50,750 nt of DNA from Verrucomicrobiales bacterium (GTDB taxonomy: Bacteria > Verrucomicrobiota > Verrucomicrobiia > Verrucomicrobiales > DEV007): the NCBI GenBank assembly GCA_029213265.1, contig JARGNG010000032.1, positions 1 through 50,750 of the forward strand, written 5' to 3'. Of this stretch, positions 27,037 through 35,488 are shown piece by piece. The stretch's first letter is position 1, and every line of letters begins with the position of its first letter. The translations under genes were made by a program, and so were the position numbers. Below the pieces are notes generated by a model that searched no databases, was not told the DNA's origin, and saw nothing but the letters and a program-made list of their open reading frames with translations.

Positions 27037-27678
27037 ATGAGTTCCCATCCTCTGATCATTGCTATTGACGGGCCTGCCGCCTCCGGAAAGAGCACCGTTG
27101 CCAAACGAGTAGCCAGGGAACTGGAAATCGTGTTTGTGAGTTCCGGCGCGATGTACCGGGCCTTTACCTGGTGGATCCTCGAAAACGGAGTCGATCCTGA
27201 AAAGACTAATGCAGTGGTTTCCCTGCTGGGAGAAACCGGGTTTGTCTGCGGAGAAGAAGATGCCATGGGCACGATTTCGATTGGAGGAAGGCGACTCACG
27301 TCTGCCGAAATGAGCGCGGAGGCGGTGAACTCCAATGTTTCCGTGATCGCTGCCATTCCGGAAGTGCGTTCCCGCCTCGTTTCGGAGCAGCGAGCCTACG
27401 CTCGGGAAAACGGGGTGGTCATGGAAGGGCGTGATATCGGGTCCGTCGTGTTTCCGGAGACTCCTCACAAGTTTTACATCGACGCCTCACCTGAAGTCCG
27501 GGAGCAGAGACGTCGTGCCGAAGGGATCCGGGATTCCATTGCCGCCCGTGACAGAATTGATTCGAGCCGCAAAGCTTCGCCACTGGTGATTCCGGACGAT
27601 GCCACTGTGGTCGACAGCTCCTTTCTCTCTGTCGAAGAGGTGGTGGATCGGGTCGTCTCCGCCGTGCGGGGGCAGTAA
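27037..27678 (+). CDS. cmk: Cytidylate kinase
   Basis: Phosphorylates CMP and dCMP with ATP in pyrimidine salvage and recycling. The 213-residue product carries the P-loop GPAASGKST at residues 12-20. It also has the GAMYRA segment that follows the P-loop in CMP kinases, then EGRDIGSVVFP and the lid-region arginines in ARDRIDSSRKASPL. A C-terminal ATVVDSSFLSVEEVV block is typical of Cmk. The frame is open upstream to 26881, but that start would overlap dcd. The ATG at 27037 sits about 10 bases after AGGA (27023-27026) and directly precedes the family N-terminus, so it is preferred. The protein is slightly shorter than many Cmk proteins, with no missing motif seen. The next gene on the same strand starts 46 bases after the stop. 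Confidence 0.93.
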   Translation: MSSHPLIIAIDGPAASGKSTVAKRVARELEIVFVSSGAMYRAFTWWILENGVDPEKTNAVVSLLGETGFVCGEEDAMGTISIGGRRLTSAEMSAEAVNSNVSVIAAIPEVRSRLVSEQRAYARENGVVMEGRDIGSVVFPETPHKFYIDASPEVREQRRRAEGIRDSIAARDRIDSSRKASPLVIPDDATVVDSSFLSVEEVVDRVVSAVRGQ

Positions 27679-27724
27679 TTGCGGGATTTACAGTAGGCGG
27701 AGGTTTGTCATAGCCTTCGGGAGT

Positions 27725-28816
27725 ATGAACAAATCCCGATCCACCTCCCGTCGCCAATTCCTGGGAACTTCTTCGCTTGCCGCGCTCGGTAGCGTGAATC
27801 TGATTACCTCTTCCAAGGGCGCTTCCGGCCGGGGGGGAATCATTCTTGGGGAAGGGGAGCATCAATACGAGATCCTCACCGATTGGGCGGTTCTTCCCGA
27901 CAAATACACCTACCAGATTACCCACAACGTGGCCGTCGACAGCGAGAGCCGACTCTATGTGATTCACGAAGGTGATCACGCGCAACAGGATCATCCGTCC
28001 ATCTTCGTTTTTGATGAGAAGGGAACCTTTATCAAGGCCTTTGGCAGTCAGTTTCAAGGTGGTGGGCACGGACTGGAAGTGAGAAAGGAGGCCGACGGGG
28101 AGTTTCTCTATGTCACCGCCTATCAAATGCTCAAGACCTTCGCGAAACTGACGCTCGACGGGGAAGTGGTCTGGCAAAAGTTCGCGCCGATGGAGTCGGA
28201 GATCTATGCGGAGGGGGAGGACACCAATCCGGAAAAGGTTTGGGGACGTGACCGGTTTATGCCGACCAACTTCGCCTTCCTCGACGATGGCGGTTACCTG
28301 TTGTCGGACGGATATGGCGGGCACGTCGTGCATCACTACAACGCTGCGGGAGAGTGGCAGAAAATGATCGGGGAACCCGGCAAAGGGGATGGCCAGTTCA
28401 ACACTCCCCACGGCCTCTGGATAGATGATCGAAAGGCAGAAGACAAGATGGTCGTGGTCGCGGACCGGGGAAACAAGCGACTCCAGTGGTTTGATTTGGA
28501 TGGAAAACACCGGCGAACGATGGACGGTTTTATCCTCCCGGCGAACCTGGATCGATACGAAGACTTACTTCTCGTGCCTGATTTGGGAGCCCGCGTAACC
28601 CTGTTGGATGGAGAGAATAACCCGGTTCATTTGGGCGAGGACCCCGAGTGGAGAAAAGCAGTCACCGCAGACAAGAATGCGATGCGTCGCAATCCAGACG
28701 CCTGGGTCGACGGAAAGTTTATTCATCCTCATGACGCCTGCTTCGGCGCGAACGGAGATATTTTCGTAGCGGAATGGGTCGCAACCGGACGGATTTCTAA
28801 GTTGCGGAAGCTATAG
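27725..28816 (+). CDS. Tat-exported NHL/six-bladed beta-propeller protein
   Basis: The 363-residue product starts with a twin-arginine signal (SRRQFLG, residues 8-14) followed by a short hydrophobic stretch, predicting export of a folded protein. The body resembles NHL-type propellers related to peptidyl-alpha-hydroxyglycine alpha-amidating lyase: repeated blades with HNVAVDSESRLYVIHEGDH, FVFDEKGTFIKAFGSQFQ, GQFNTPHGLWID and VVVADRGNKRLQWFDLDGKH. These proteins are frequent in Planctomycetota and Verrucomicrobiota, and most have no demonstrated substrate. The ATG at 27725 is chosen because it begins the Tat signal; the longer open frame upstream would overlap cmk. The last 20 bases overlap the 3' end of the convergent cyclase gene. 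Enzymatic activity is not claimed. Confidence 0.85.
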   Translation: MNKSRSTSRRQFLGTSSLAALGSVNLITSSKGASGRGGIILGEGEHQYEILTDWAVLPDKYTYQITHNVAVDSESRLYVIHEGDHAQQDHPSIFVFDEKGTFIKAFGSQFQGGGHGLEVRKEADGEFLYVTAYQMLKTFAKLTLDGEVVWQKFAPMESEIYAEGEDTNPEKVWGRDRFMPTNFAFLDDGGYLLSDGYGGHVVHHYNAAGEWQKMIGEPGKGDGQFNTPHGLWIDDRKAEDKMVVVADRGNKRLQWFDLDGKHRRTMDGFILPANLDRYEDLLLVPDLGARVTLLDGENNPVHLGEDPEWRKAVTADKNAMRRNPDAWVDGKFIHPHDACFGANGDIFVAEWVATGRISKLRKL

Positions 28817-30692
28817 CCGCGGCCGTGCCACTCCTCAGCCGGTAGGCGGAGACGTCTTCGGAGAAGCCTTTGAGCCGGAGGCTGGACAAGACTTCGGACT
28901 CGAAGTGGGATTCCAGGGCGGCGAAGGTGTTGTCGTCGACGACGACTTCCATCGGGCCTGCCTGGCCGCAGAGTCGGGCAGCCAGATTCACGCGCGCCCC
29001 GAGAACCGTGAAGTTCAGGCGATCGATCGACCCCATACAACCGGCGACCACTTCGCCGGTCGCGACTCCGACTCCAATCTCAATTTCGTGGCCGAATTCC
29101 CGGTTGAGCCGTTCCCGTTCCTGGATCATGTCGCAGGCGCAGGAGGCGGCGAGATCGGCATCATTTCCGTAGGATTTGAGACCACCGAAAACCGCCATAA
29201 TTTCGTCTCCGACGAACTTATCGACGACTCCATAATGCCGACGAACGACAGCGGTCATCGCCGTCATGTGCTCGTTGAGCATCGCAATGACATCCGTCGG
29301 GTGCATGTCTTCGGTCATCCGTGTGAATCCCCGGATATCACAAAAAAGGATCGAGGTAGTCTTGATTTCGCCGCCCAACTCCAGATCGAGACTTCCGCTC
29401 ACGAGTGCCTGGGCAACGGTCTCGTCGCTGACTTTTCCGAGAAGCTCGCGATAGATGGCCTTTTGTTTCAACTCCTGCGCCATTTCGTTAAACGAGTCGG
29501 CCAAATCTCCGATTTCATCGGAGGACCGTTTCTCAACCCGGAAGTTGAAGTCTCCGGCCCGGATTGCTTTCGTTCCCAGGGCCAACTTCTGGAGTGGGGT
29601 GGAAAGGTTTCTTGCCTGAATCCAACCCAGTGCCAGAGCAAAGAGCAATACTCCCGCACCGATGCCGCTTCCCCGCAGGCGAAGATCGGCGAGGTTTTGC
29701 TGCAGGTTTGCAAGGGGGAATGCTGCGACCTGGTAGGCCGGTCGCAGGGCGCCCTCTCCGGTTAGGCTACCGAGGTGAATCAGATAGTCATTGCCGGCGA
29801 CCGAAATTTCGAACGGTTCCCCGTTGTGTCGGTTTTCCTCTTCCCGTTTCTGAACTACGGCTGCAATCGCTTCCGTCAACCCGGTTCGAATTTCCTCTTC
29901 CATGGAGCTGGAATAGATCGTTCCGTCCATGAAGATTCCCTCCATCAGTCGCTCCGAAGTTCCGAACTCTTCCTGATAGTCCTCAAGAATGCGCTGCGCT
30001 TTGGTCTCGGTTGAGGCTCCCCGAAAGAAGACTCCGATTTGTTTTCCGGACTCTGGATCAGTGACCGGTGCCGCTACCATCTCTCGCACCACCGCCCGAC
30101 CTCCTTTGGAGTTAGGTCTCCGTGTGGGGGTAGGGTGATACAGAATCTGCGGCTCTCCGTTCGCCATGAATTTCTCAAGACGGTCCTTTGCCCCCCGTTT
30201 CTGGATGTTGAACCTGTCCATCCGTTTTCTCGAGTCTTCGGGAATCTTCGGGTGGAAAAGATTGGTTTCCTCACCTTCCAGGTTAACGACCGAGAGTTTG
30301 CCAATTTTGGATAAAATTTCCTGGGAGAGGCTGCCTGATTTCGCTCCGCCCGGTCGGACTCGGCCGGGTTCTTCAATTCCGCTTTCCTGCATCGATTCCT
30401 GATAGGTTTTCCAGAAATCTTTTTCCGTTTCGCCGGTGCTGTTCCCATTCAGGGTCGAAATAATGTACGGATGTTTCGAAAGCGCGAGCGAGAGCTCGAG
30501 GTATTCCCGGGAGCGCTCCTCCCGCGAGAGCTCAAGATGGCCAACCTGCGAATCAAACAAGTGCGCGAACTGCTCCGTGTATGCCTGACGCACTTTCGCT
30601 TCGGTTGCGGCAATCAGCGCAAGCGTTACCCCGACAATAGTTCCGCCGAGAATCAGCATCAGCTTGGTTTGGAATCGCAGTCCTTTTTCCAT
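28797..30692 (-). CDS. Membrane-bound class III adenylate cyclase with HAMP domain
   Basis: Makes cAMP from ATP in response to an extracytoplasmic cue (inferred). Of 631 residues, 11-30 form the first membrane segment, 31-341 a periplasmic sensor-like region of unrecognised family, 342-359 the second membrane segment, about 358-412 a HAMP domain (DEIGDLADSFNEM), and 443-620 the cyclase domain. All canonical catalytic positions are visible: metal ligands D452 (FCDIRGFT) and D496 (VGDEIMAVFG), adenine-selecting K492 and T562, and transition-state N569 and R573 (VNLAAR). The Lys/Thr pair favours ATP over GTP. A TTG codon immediately precedes the ATG, so the start may be three bases earlier (30695). 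GGAG lies at 30706-30709. It is divergent from the Minf_1886-like gene and overlaps the NHL gene tail to tail. Confidence 0.93.
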   Translation of the reverse strand: MEKGLRFQTKLMLILGGTIVGVTLALIAATEAKVRQAYTEQFAHLFDSQVGHLELSREERSREYLELSLALSKHPYIISTLNGNSTGETEKDFWKTYQESMQESGIEEPGRVRPGGAKSGSLSQEILSKIGKLSVVNLEGEETNLFHPKIPEDSRKRMDRFNIQKRGAKDRLEKFMANGEPQILYHPTPTRRPNSKGGRAVVREMVAAPVTDPESGKQIGVFFRGASTETKAQRILEDYQEEFGTSERLMEGIFMDGTIYSSSMEEEIRTGLTEAIAAVVQKREEENRHNGEPFEISVAGNDYLIHLGSLTGEGALRPAYQVAAFPLANLQQNLADLRLRGSGIGAGVLLFALALGWIQARNLSTPLQKLALGTKAIRAGDFNFRVEKRSSDEIGDLADSFNEMAQELKQKAIYRELLGKVSDETVAQALVSGSLDLELGGEIKTTSILFCDIRGFTRMTEDMHPTDVIAMLNEHMTAMTAVVRRHYGVVDKFVGDEIMAVFGGLKSYGNDADLAASCACDMIQERERLNREFGHEIEIGVGVATGEVVAGCMGSIDRLNFTVLGARVNLAARLCGQAGPMEVVVDDNTFAALESHFESEVLSSLRLKGFSEDVSAYRLRSGTAAAIASAT

Positions 30693-30844
30693 CAAAGAGA
30701 GTAAACTCCGGAATCGGTCGCTTGTTCCAGAAGGAAATGTGCTTTCAACTCACCGGAATCCTGCTTTGGCCTTGACGGGGCCTTCGTTTTTGGCGAAGTC
30801 ATAGGGGTTCACTCGGAAGTGTCCGCACCTCTTTACCGTTCTCC

Positions 30845-31312
30845 ATGGAAAAACCGAATTTTGACGAAGCCGTAAAAATGATCGCCGGTGGCGGTGGCGT
30901 CTACAAGCCGGACGGTTACCACTTTCTCCGGGACGCGCTGGATCACACCGTTAACGAACTTCGCAAGGATGAACTGATTGAGCATCGTCACGTCAGTGGT
31001 CCGGAACTTCTCGACGGCATTGTTCAGTATGCGCTGAAAGAGTTTGGATCGATGGCCGTCTCCGTGCTCGAATCGTGGGGCATTACCTCCGGGGAAGACA
31101 TCGGCAAAATGGTTTTTCAATTGATCGAGGTCGGTGCCTTTGGAAGGTCCGAAGAAGACTCTCCCACGGATTTTTCGGGAGTGATTGACCTGCGTGAGGA
31201 ATTGCTGGCGCCGTTTCGACCCAGTGGGCGTGTTGTTTTGCAGAAGGACAGTGATCAGAATCTGGAGCCTCCAGCGAGAGGGAATCAACCTGCGAAGCCG
31301 AGCGAGATTTGA
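30845..31312 (+). CDS. Minf_1886-family conserved small protein
   Basis: A 155-residue soluble protein with an N-terminal FDEAVKMIA segment, YHFLRDALDHTVNEL, then HVSGPELLDGIVQYALKEFG and SWGITSGEDIGKMVFQLIEVG. This pattern matches my knowledge of the Minf_1886 family, found mostly in Verrucomicrobiota and Planctomycetota, whose function is unknown. No signal peptide or membrane segment is seen. The C-terminal 40 residues are low in order-promoting residues and end in PPARGNQPAKPSEI. Its stop overlaps the TTG start of the M16 peptidase (TTGA, 31309-31312), so the two are probably translated from one mRNA. The functional link to the peptidase is unknown. Confidence 0.78.
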   Translation: MEKPNFDEAVKMIAGGGGVYKPDGYHFLRDALDHTVNELRKDELIEHRHVSGPELLDGIVQYALKEFGSMAVSVLESWGITSGEDIGKMVFQLIEVGAFGRSEEDSPTDFSGVIDLREELLAPFRPSGRVVLQKDSDQNLEPPARGNQPAKPSEI

Positions 31313-33846
31313 GCGGTTCGATCGAATTTCCCAAGTCCGCAGCGCGGGTTTGGACCCTGGACAACGGACTGGAGATCATCGTTAACGAGGATCACTCGGC
31401 TCCGGTCGTCAGCATTCAGGCCTGGTGCCGTGCTGGGAGCATTCACGAAGGAAGCTGGATGGGCGCGGGGCTGTCCCATTTTCTCGAGCACATGTTGTTC
31501 AAAGGGACGGAGCGGCGGGATGCCAACGAAATTGTTCAGACCGTTCAGTCACAGGGCGGCTACATCAATGCCTACACCTCCTTTGATCGCACCGTCTACT
31601 GGATCGATGCTCCCTCCTCCGGAGCGGATGTCTGTCTCGATGTTCTCTGCGATGTGGTTGGTTTCGCCCAGCTTCCGGAGGACGAGTTTGCCAATGAATC
31701 CGATGTGATTCGGCGCGAGATTGCAATGGGGGAAGACAACCCCGAGCAGGTTCTTGGTCAGGCCCTTTTCCGAACTGCTTATGCCTCTCATCCCTGTCGC
31801 TACCCGGTGATCGGGCATCTCGATTTGTTCAATCAGCTTACGAGGGACGAGCTCTACGCCTACTACCGGGAAAAATATTCACCGGACAACCTCTTTCTCG
31901 TGATTGCAGGGGATGTGGACGCGGAGAAGGTGGTTGCCTCAATCCGGGATCAACTTGGAGGGTTGGAACGACGCCGCCGCTCTCCGGTCGTGCTTCCGAA
32001 CGAACCTCCCCAGCTTGGGATTCGCCGGGAGACGGTAGAGTTCCCAACCGACTTGAACCGCACCCGTCTCGCCTGGCCGGTTCCCGATGGATCTCATCCT
32101 GACATTCCTGCTCTCGATTTGATGGTTTCCATTCTCGGGGACGGTAGAAGCTCTCATTTGTTTCAGAGAATCCGTGAGGAAAAGCAGCTCGCGCATTCTG
32201 TGGGCGCCTATGCCTATACCCCGTCCTTTCCCGGCCAACTGATGGTGAGCTTCGACACCGAACCGGAAAAGTCAGAGGAAGCGGAGGAAGCGATTTTTGA
32301 GGAATTGAAGAGATTCGTCGCCGCGGGAGTGACCGAAGAGGAGCTTCAGAAAGCGAAAAATCAGGCATTGAGCTCCCAGTTCTCCACTCTCACCTCGATG
32401 AGGGGGCAGGCTTCCGATATCGGTTCGAACTGGATGCTGACCCGGAACCTCGACTACACGAGCGATTATGTTCGGGATGTGCAGGCTGTCGACACGGAGG
32501 CGATCAAGCGTGTCGCCCAGCAGTATTTTACCTTTCAGCGATACACCAGGGTCAGCCTGATCCCGGCAGAGGAAAAGAAGGAGGAGCGAAGTCAGGCGTC
32601 CGGAAAACGCTCGGAAGACATTCGAAAGGTCAAGTTGGCGAACGGTCTGACGGTTCTCCTCCTGGCTGACAATCGAATTCCGTTTGTGCAGTCGAGCGGA
32701 GTTTTCCGGGGGGGGCTTCTCGCGGAGTCGCCTGAGAAAAGTGGGCTCACCCGTCTCATGGCCCGTTTGCTGGTAAAGGATTCGAAAATTCGTTCCGGAG
32801 AGGCCCTCGCCGAAGCCATTGAGAGCGTTGGAGGAGGGATGGGGAGTTCCATCGGCAACAATTCCTTCGGAGTATCCGTCTATGCGATGAGACCTGATCT
32901 GGAATTGGTCGTCGATCTGCTGGGGGAGACACTTCTCGACGCGGCGTTTTACGAGTCTGTATTGGAGAAGGAAAAGGGATTTCAATTGGCCCAAATCAAA
33001 GCGGAAACGGACCGTCCTTTTTCGGTCGCGATGAAGCGACTTCGAAAAGAGCTCTACGGAGATCATCCGTATGCGCTGGAAATGAGTGGCACCCCGGAGT
33101 CGCTGGAGGGTTTGACGCGGGAGGATGTCGTTTCCATGCACCAGCGCCTTGTCGTGGGAGGAAACGGAGTCGTCGGTCTCTTCGGTGATCTGGAGCTGAA
33201 CGAGGCGGAGGATCTGATTCGTTCTCGCTTTGAATTGGATATGCCATCCGGCGATCGCGAATTTACAACCCGACTGAACACGCCGCTACCCGACGCGGCC
33301 GGGAAGGTGATCGAGTTGACCCACGAGAAAGAGCAGGCCGTTCTGCTGATCGGTTTCCGCACCGTTGATTTGACTCACCCTGACAACCCTGCGCTGGAGA
33401 TGATCGATGAGGCATGCAGTGACATGGCATCCCGGATGTTCATTCGAATTCGAGAAGAACTCGGTCTCGCCTATTCCGTCGGAGCCACCCGCATGCAGGG
33501 GCTTGAGCCGGGCATGATGGTTTTCTATGCCTCCACGGCACCGGAGAAACTCGATCAGGTGCAGAAGGAAATGCTGGATGAAATCGAACTTCTCCGGAGC
33601 GAAGGCCTGAGCGAGGAAGAGTTCAATCGCGCGAAAGCATCCTGGTTAGGAAGGGAAGTGATCCAACTTCAGGGAGTCAGAGAGTTGGCTGGAACTGCGA
33701 CGGTCGACGAACTGGTTGGACTCGGTTGGGACAACTATCGGAAGGCTCCGAGTCAAATCGAGGCGGTGACTCGCGATGAAATTCAAGCCGTCGCTGCACG
33801 ATATCTCGGCAAAGAGAATCGAGTGATTGTGCGACTGGAGAGTTGA
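31309..33846 (+). CDS. M16-family zinc metallopeptidase, fused double-length form
   Basis: The 845-residue protein contains two M16 halves in one chain, as in pitrilysin-type or fused PqqL/YmxG-like peptidases. The N-terminal half has the inverted zinc motif HFLEH (57-61), with the third ligand expected at E137 (RREIAMGEDNP), 76 residues beyond H61. The second half (from about residue 440) keeps the fold, including GLAYSVGATR and substrate-side motifs, but lacks HxxEH, so it should be the non-catalytic partner domain. The start is TTG at 31309, overlapping the previous stop; the first downstream ATG would fall just before the zinc motif and remove an essential strand. No signal peptide is seen with this start, suggesting cytosolic action or an unrecognised route. 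A strong hairpin terminator follows. Confidence 0.9.
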   Translation: MSGSIEFPKSAARVWTLDNGLEIIVNEDHSAPVVSIQAWCRAGSIHEGSWMGAGLSHFLEHMLFKGTERRDANEIVQTVQSQGGYINAYTSFDRTVYWIDAPSSGADVCLDVLCDVVGFAQLPEDEFANESDVIRREIAMGEDNPEQVLGQALFRTAYASHPCRYPVIGHLDLFNQLTRDELYAYYREKYSPDNLFLVIAGDVDAEKVVASIRDQLGGLERRRRSPVVLPNEPPQLGIRRETVEFPTDLNRTRLAWPVPDGSHPDIPALDLMVSILGDGRSSHLFQRIREEKQLAHSVGAYAYTPSFPGQLMVSFDTEPEKSEEAEEAIFEELKRFVAAGVTEEELQKAKNQALSSQFSTLTSMRGQASDIGSNWMLTRNLDYTSDYVRDVQAVDTEAIKRVAQQYFTFQRYTRVSLIPAEEKKEERSQASGKRSEDIRKVKLANGLTVLLLADNRIPFVQSSGVFRGGLLAESPEKSGLTRLMARLLVKDSKIRSGEALAEAIESVGGGMGSSIGNNSFGVSVYAMRPDLELVVDLLGETLLDAAFYESVLEKEKGFQLAQIKAETDRPFSVAMKRLRKELYGDHPYALEMSGTPESLEGLTREDVVSMHQRLVVGGNGVVGLFGDLELNEAEDLIRSRFELDMPSGDREFTTRLNTPLPDAAGKVIELTHEKEQAVLLIGFRTVDLTHPDNPALEMIDEACSDMASRMFIRIREELGLAYSVGATRMQGLEPGMMVFYASTAPEKLDQVQKEMLDEIELLRSEGLSEEEFNRAKASWLGREVIQLQGVRELAGTATVDELVGLGWDNYRKAPSQIEAVTRDEIQAVAARYLGKENRVIVRLES

Positions 33847-33851
33847 TTACC

Positions 33852-33922
33852 GTAGCTGCCTTCGCAAAAAGGTGGCCATAGAGTCGTGTTCCCCACGTTC
33901 TTGCGAGCGCGGCTACTTTTTT
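33852..33922 (+). terminator. Rho-independent terminator after the M16 peptidase gene
   Basis: Arms 33852-33867 and 33901-33916 pair over 16 positions, with one mismatch and two G-T wobbles, around a 33-base loop, and six T residues follow at 33917-33922. The T-run lies on the plus-strand side only, so it serves the plus-strand Minf_1886/M16 transcript. The loop is unusually long. Confidence 0.75.
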
Positions 33923-33934
33923 GAGAAAGGGGGT

Positions 33935-35344
33935 CTACCCCTGCAACCACGGGCGTCTCAGCTTTTCCTCGAGGGCGGCCTGGCCTTTTTCCATGCCTCC
34001 GATTCCTTCGATGCGGGTTACGCCGGGGACCGCTACGGGATTCGGCTCGTAAGGTTGATCCCAGGTCATGCCTCCTTCGTCTTCGAAGAAGTCTTCCCCG
34101 GCCGCCATCGCCTCCTCCCAGGTGATTTGCTTTCCGGTGTGAGCCGACATGCGGCCCATGATCGCCATCATGCTCGAGTGAATCATGCGGGGGCCGTCGT
34201 TGATGTGCTCGCCGGTGCGGATGGATTCGAAAAATTCATCGTGCTCGACCTGATACATATTCGGCTCGCCTGTGCGCGGCTTGCGGAAACGCCAGAGGAG
34301 TTTTCCATCGTTGTCTTCGATGTAGGGATCCGAGCCGCGTCCGATGATGAGAGTTCCTTTCGTTCCGCGAACGTAGTCTGCGTTCTCATTGAGACAGCCC
34401 GGGGTCTTCCTCGAAGCGAGATGGCACCACACGTTGTTCGGATATTCGTAGGCGATGTGATAGTGGTCGAAAATATTTCCGTCGCCGACTTGAGGGGCGG
34501 CGAGACCACCCGTAGCACGGCAGAGAATGGGGCTTTGGTCACCCATGACCCATCCGATCTTGTCGACTGAGTGGACCGCCTGCTCGACGAGACCTCCACC
34601 TCCAAGCCAGGTGTAGTTGTACCAATTCCGGATCTGCCACTCGATGTCTGTCATGCCGTCGGTGCGCAGGCTCGGGTCCAGGTGCGGCTTCGAATGCCCG
34701 GAGTAGTAGGTCGCATAGACGCTCGTGACATCACCGATGAGTCCTTCCTCCATAACCTTCCTGTAAGCCTCGCGGCGACTCTCGGAGTAACGCCAGCAAA
34801 ATCCGGCGACGATCGAGAGAGGTTTGCCCTCGGCCATCTTGAGCGTTTCGTAGACATGACGAACTCCGGCTGCATCGACCGCCATGGGCTTCTCTGCGAA
34901 GACGTGCTTGTCGGCTTCGATCGCAGCGCGGAGATGAAGGGGGCGGAATCCCGGTGTGGTTGTCAGGAGGACCACGTCGATATCGGAGTCGAGAACGCGC
35001 TTGTAGCCGTCGAGCCCAGTAAACTGCATCTCCTTGGGAACCTTGACCTTTTCGGTGAGCGCCTTGTTCTTGCTCAGGCTCTCAAGGGACTTGTCGATTT
35101 TTTCCTGAAAGACATCAGCCATGGCGACCAGCTCGATGTTGTCATCGGCGGAAAGCGCCTGGGAGGCGGCTCCGGTTCCGCGGCCGCCTGTTCCGATGAA
35201 TCCTACTTTGATCTTTTTGCCGGGATCAATTCCGGCTCCACGGGCAGCTCCGGCAAAAGTAGTCGCAGCCGCGGTTGCCGCAGCAGTTGTGCGCATGAAC
35301 TTGCGACGGTCGAATTCGTTTTTGGTGGGGGATTGGTCAGCCAT
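33935..35344 (-). CDS. Tat-exported Gfo/Idh/MocA-family oxidoreductase
   Basis: An NAD(P)-dependent sugar or cyclitol dehydrogenase-type protein of 469 residues, with substrate unknown. A Tat-like signal (FDRRKFMRTT, 11-20, then an Ala/Thr-rich segment to about 37) precedes the Rossmann fold. The nucleotide loop GFIGTGGRGTG is at 48-58, the family EKP motif at 151-153 and the catalytic-type H258xxD261 in GGGLVEQAVHSVDKIGW. The C-terminal domain ends with a PNPVAVPGVTRIEG tail common in exported PVC members. The ATG at 35344 is chosen because it begins the Tat signal; the frame stays open upstream but overlaps the next divergent gene. It is convergent with the M16 gene. Periplasmic location with a cofactor suggests the cofactor is bound before export, as in glucose-fructose oxidoreductase (knowledge-based inference). 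Confidence 0.92.
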   Translation of the reverse strand: MADQSPTKNEFDRRKFMRTTAAATAAATTFAGAARGAGIDPGKKIKVGFIGTGGRGTGAASQALSADDNIELVAMADVFQEKIDKSLESLSKNKALTEKVKVPKEMQFTGLDGYKRVLDSDIDVVLLTTTPGFRPLHLRAAIEADKHVFAEKPMAVDAAGVRHVYETLKMAEGKPLSIVAGFCWRYSESRREAYRKVMEEGLIGDVTSVYATYYSGHSKPHLDPSLRTDGMTDIEWQIRNWYNYTWLGGGGLVEQAVHSVDKIGWVMGDQSPILCRATGGLAAPQVGDGNIFDHYHIAYEYPNNVWCHLASRKTPGCLNENADYVRGTKGTLIIGRGSDPYIEDNDGKLLWRFRKPRTGEPNMYQVEHDEFFESIRTGEHINDGPRMIHSSMMAIMGRMSAHTGKQITWEEAMAAGEDFFEDEGGMTWDQPYEPNPVAVPGVTRIEGIGGMEKGQAALEEKLRRPWLQG

Positions 35345-35488
35345 AGGGAAATTGATAGTTGTTCTCTCAACGTCGCCTGATTCCGGAGCCCAAAGCAAGA
35401 GCAAAAACGCTACGCAATCAGGCGGACGGAATGAGGGAACTTTGCGAGTGCAAAAAGAATCGGCCACCGGTAGGCTTCGAGTCAGATC

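Noticed and set aside
27419..28510. Minus-strand ORF of 363 aa opposite cmk and the NHL gene
   Set aside because: The sense strand carries a clear Tat signal and propeller repeats; the antisense product has no domain.
34571..35380. Plus-strand ORF of 269 aa opposite the oxidoreductase
   Set aside because: It is a shadow of the Gfo/Idh/MocA gene, whose nucleotide-binding and EKP motifs are unambiguous.
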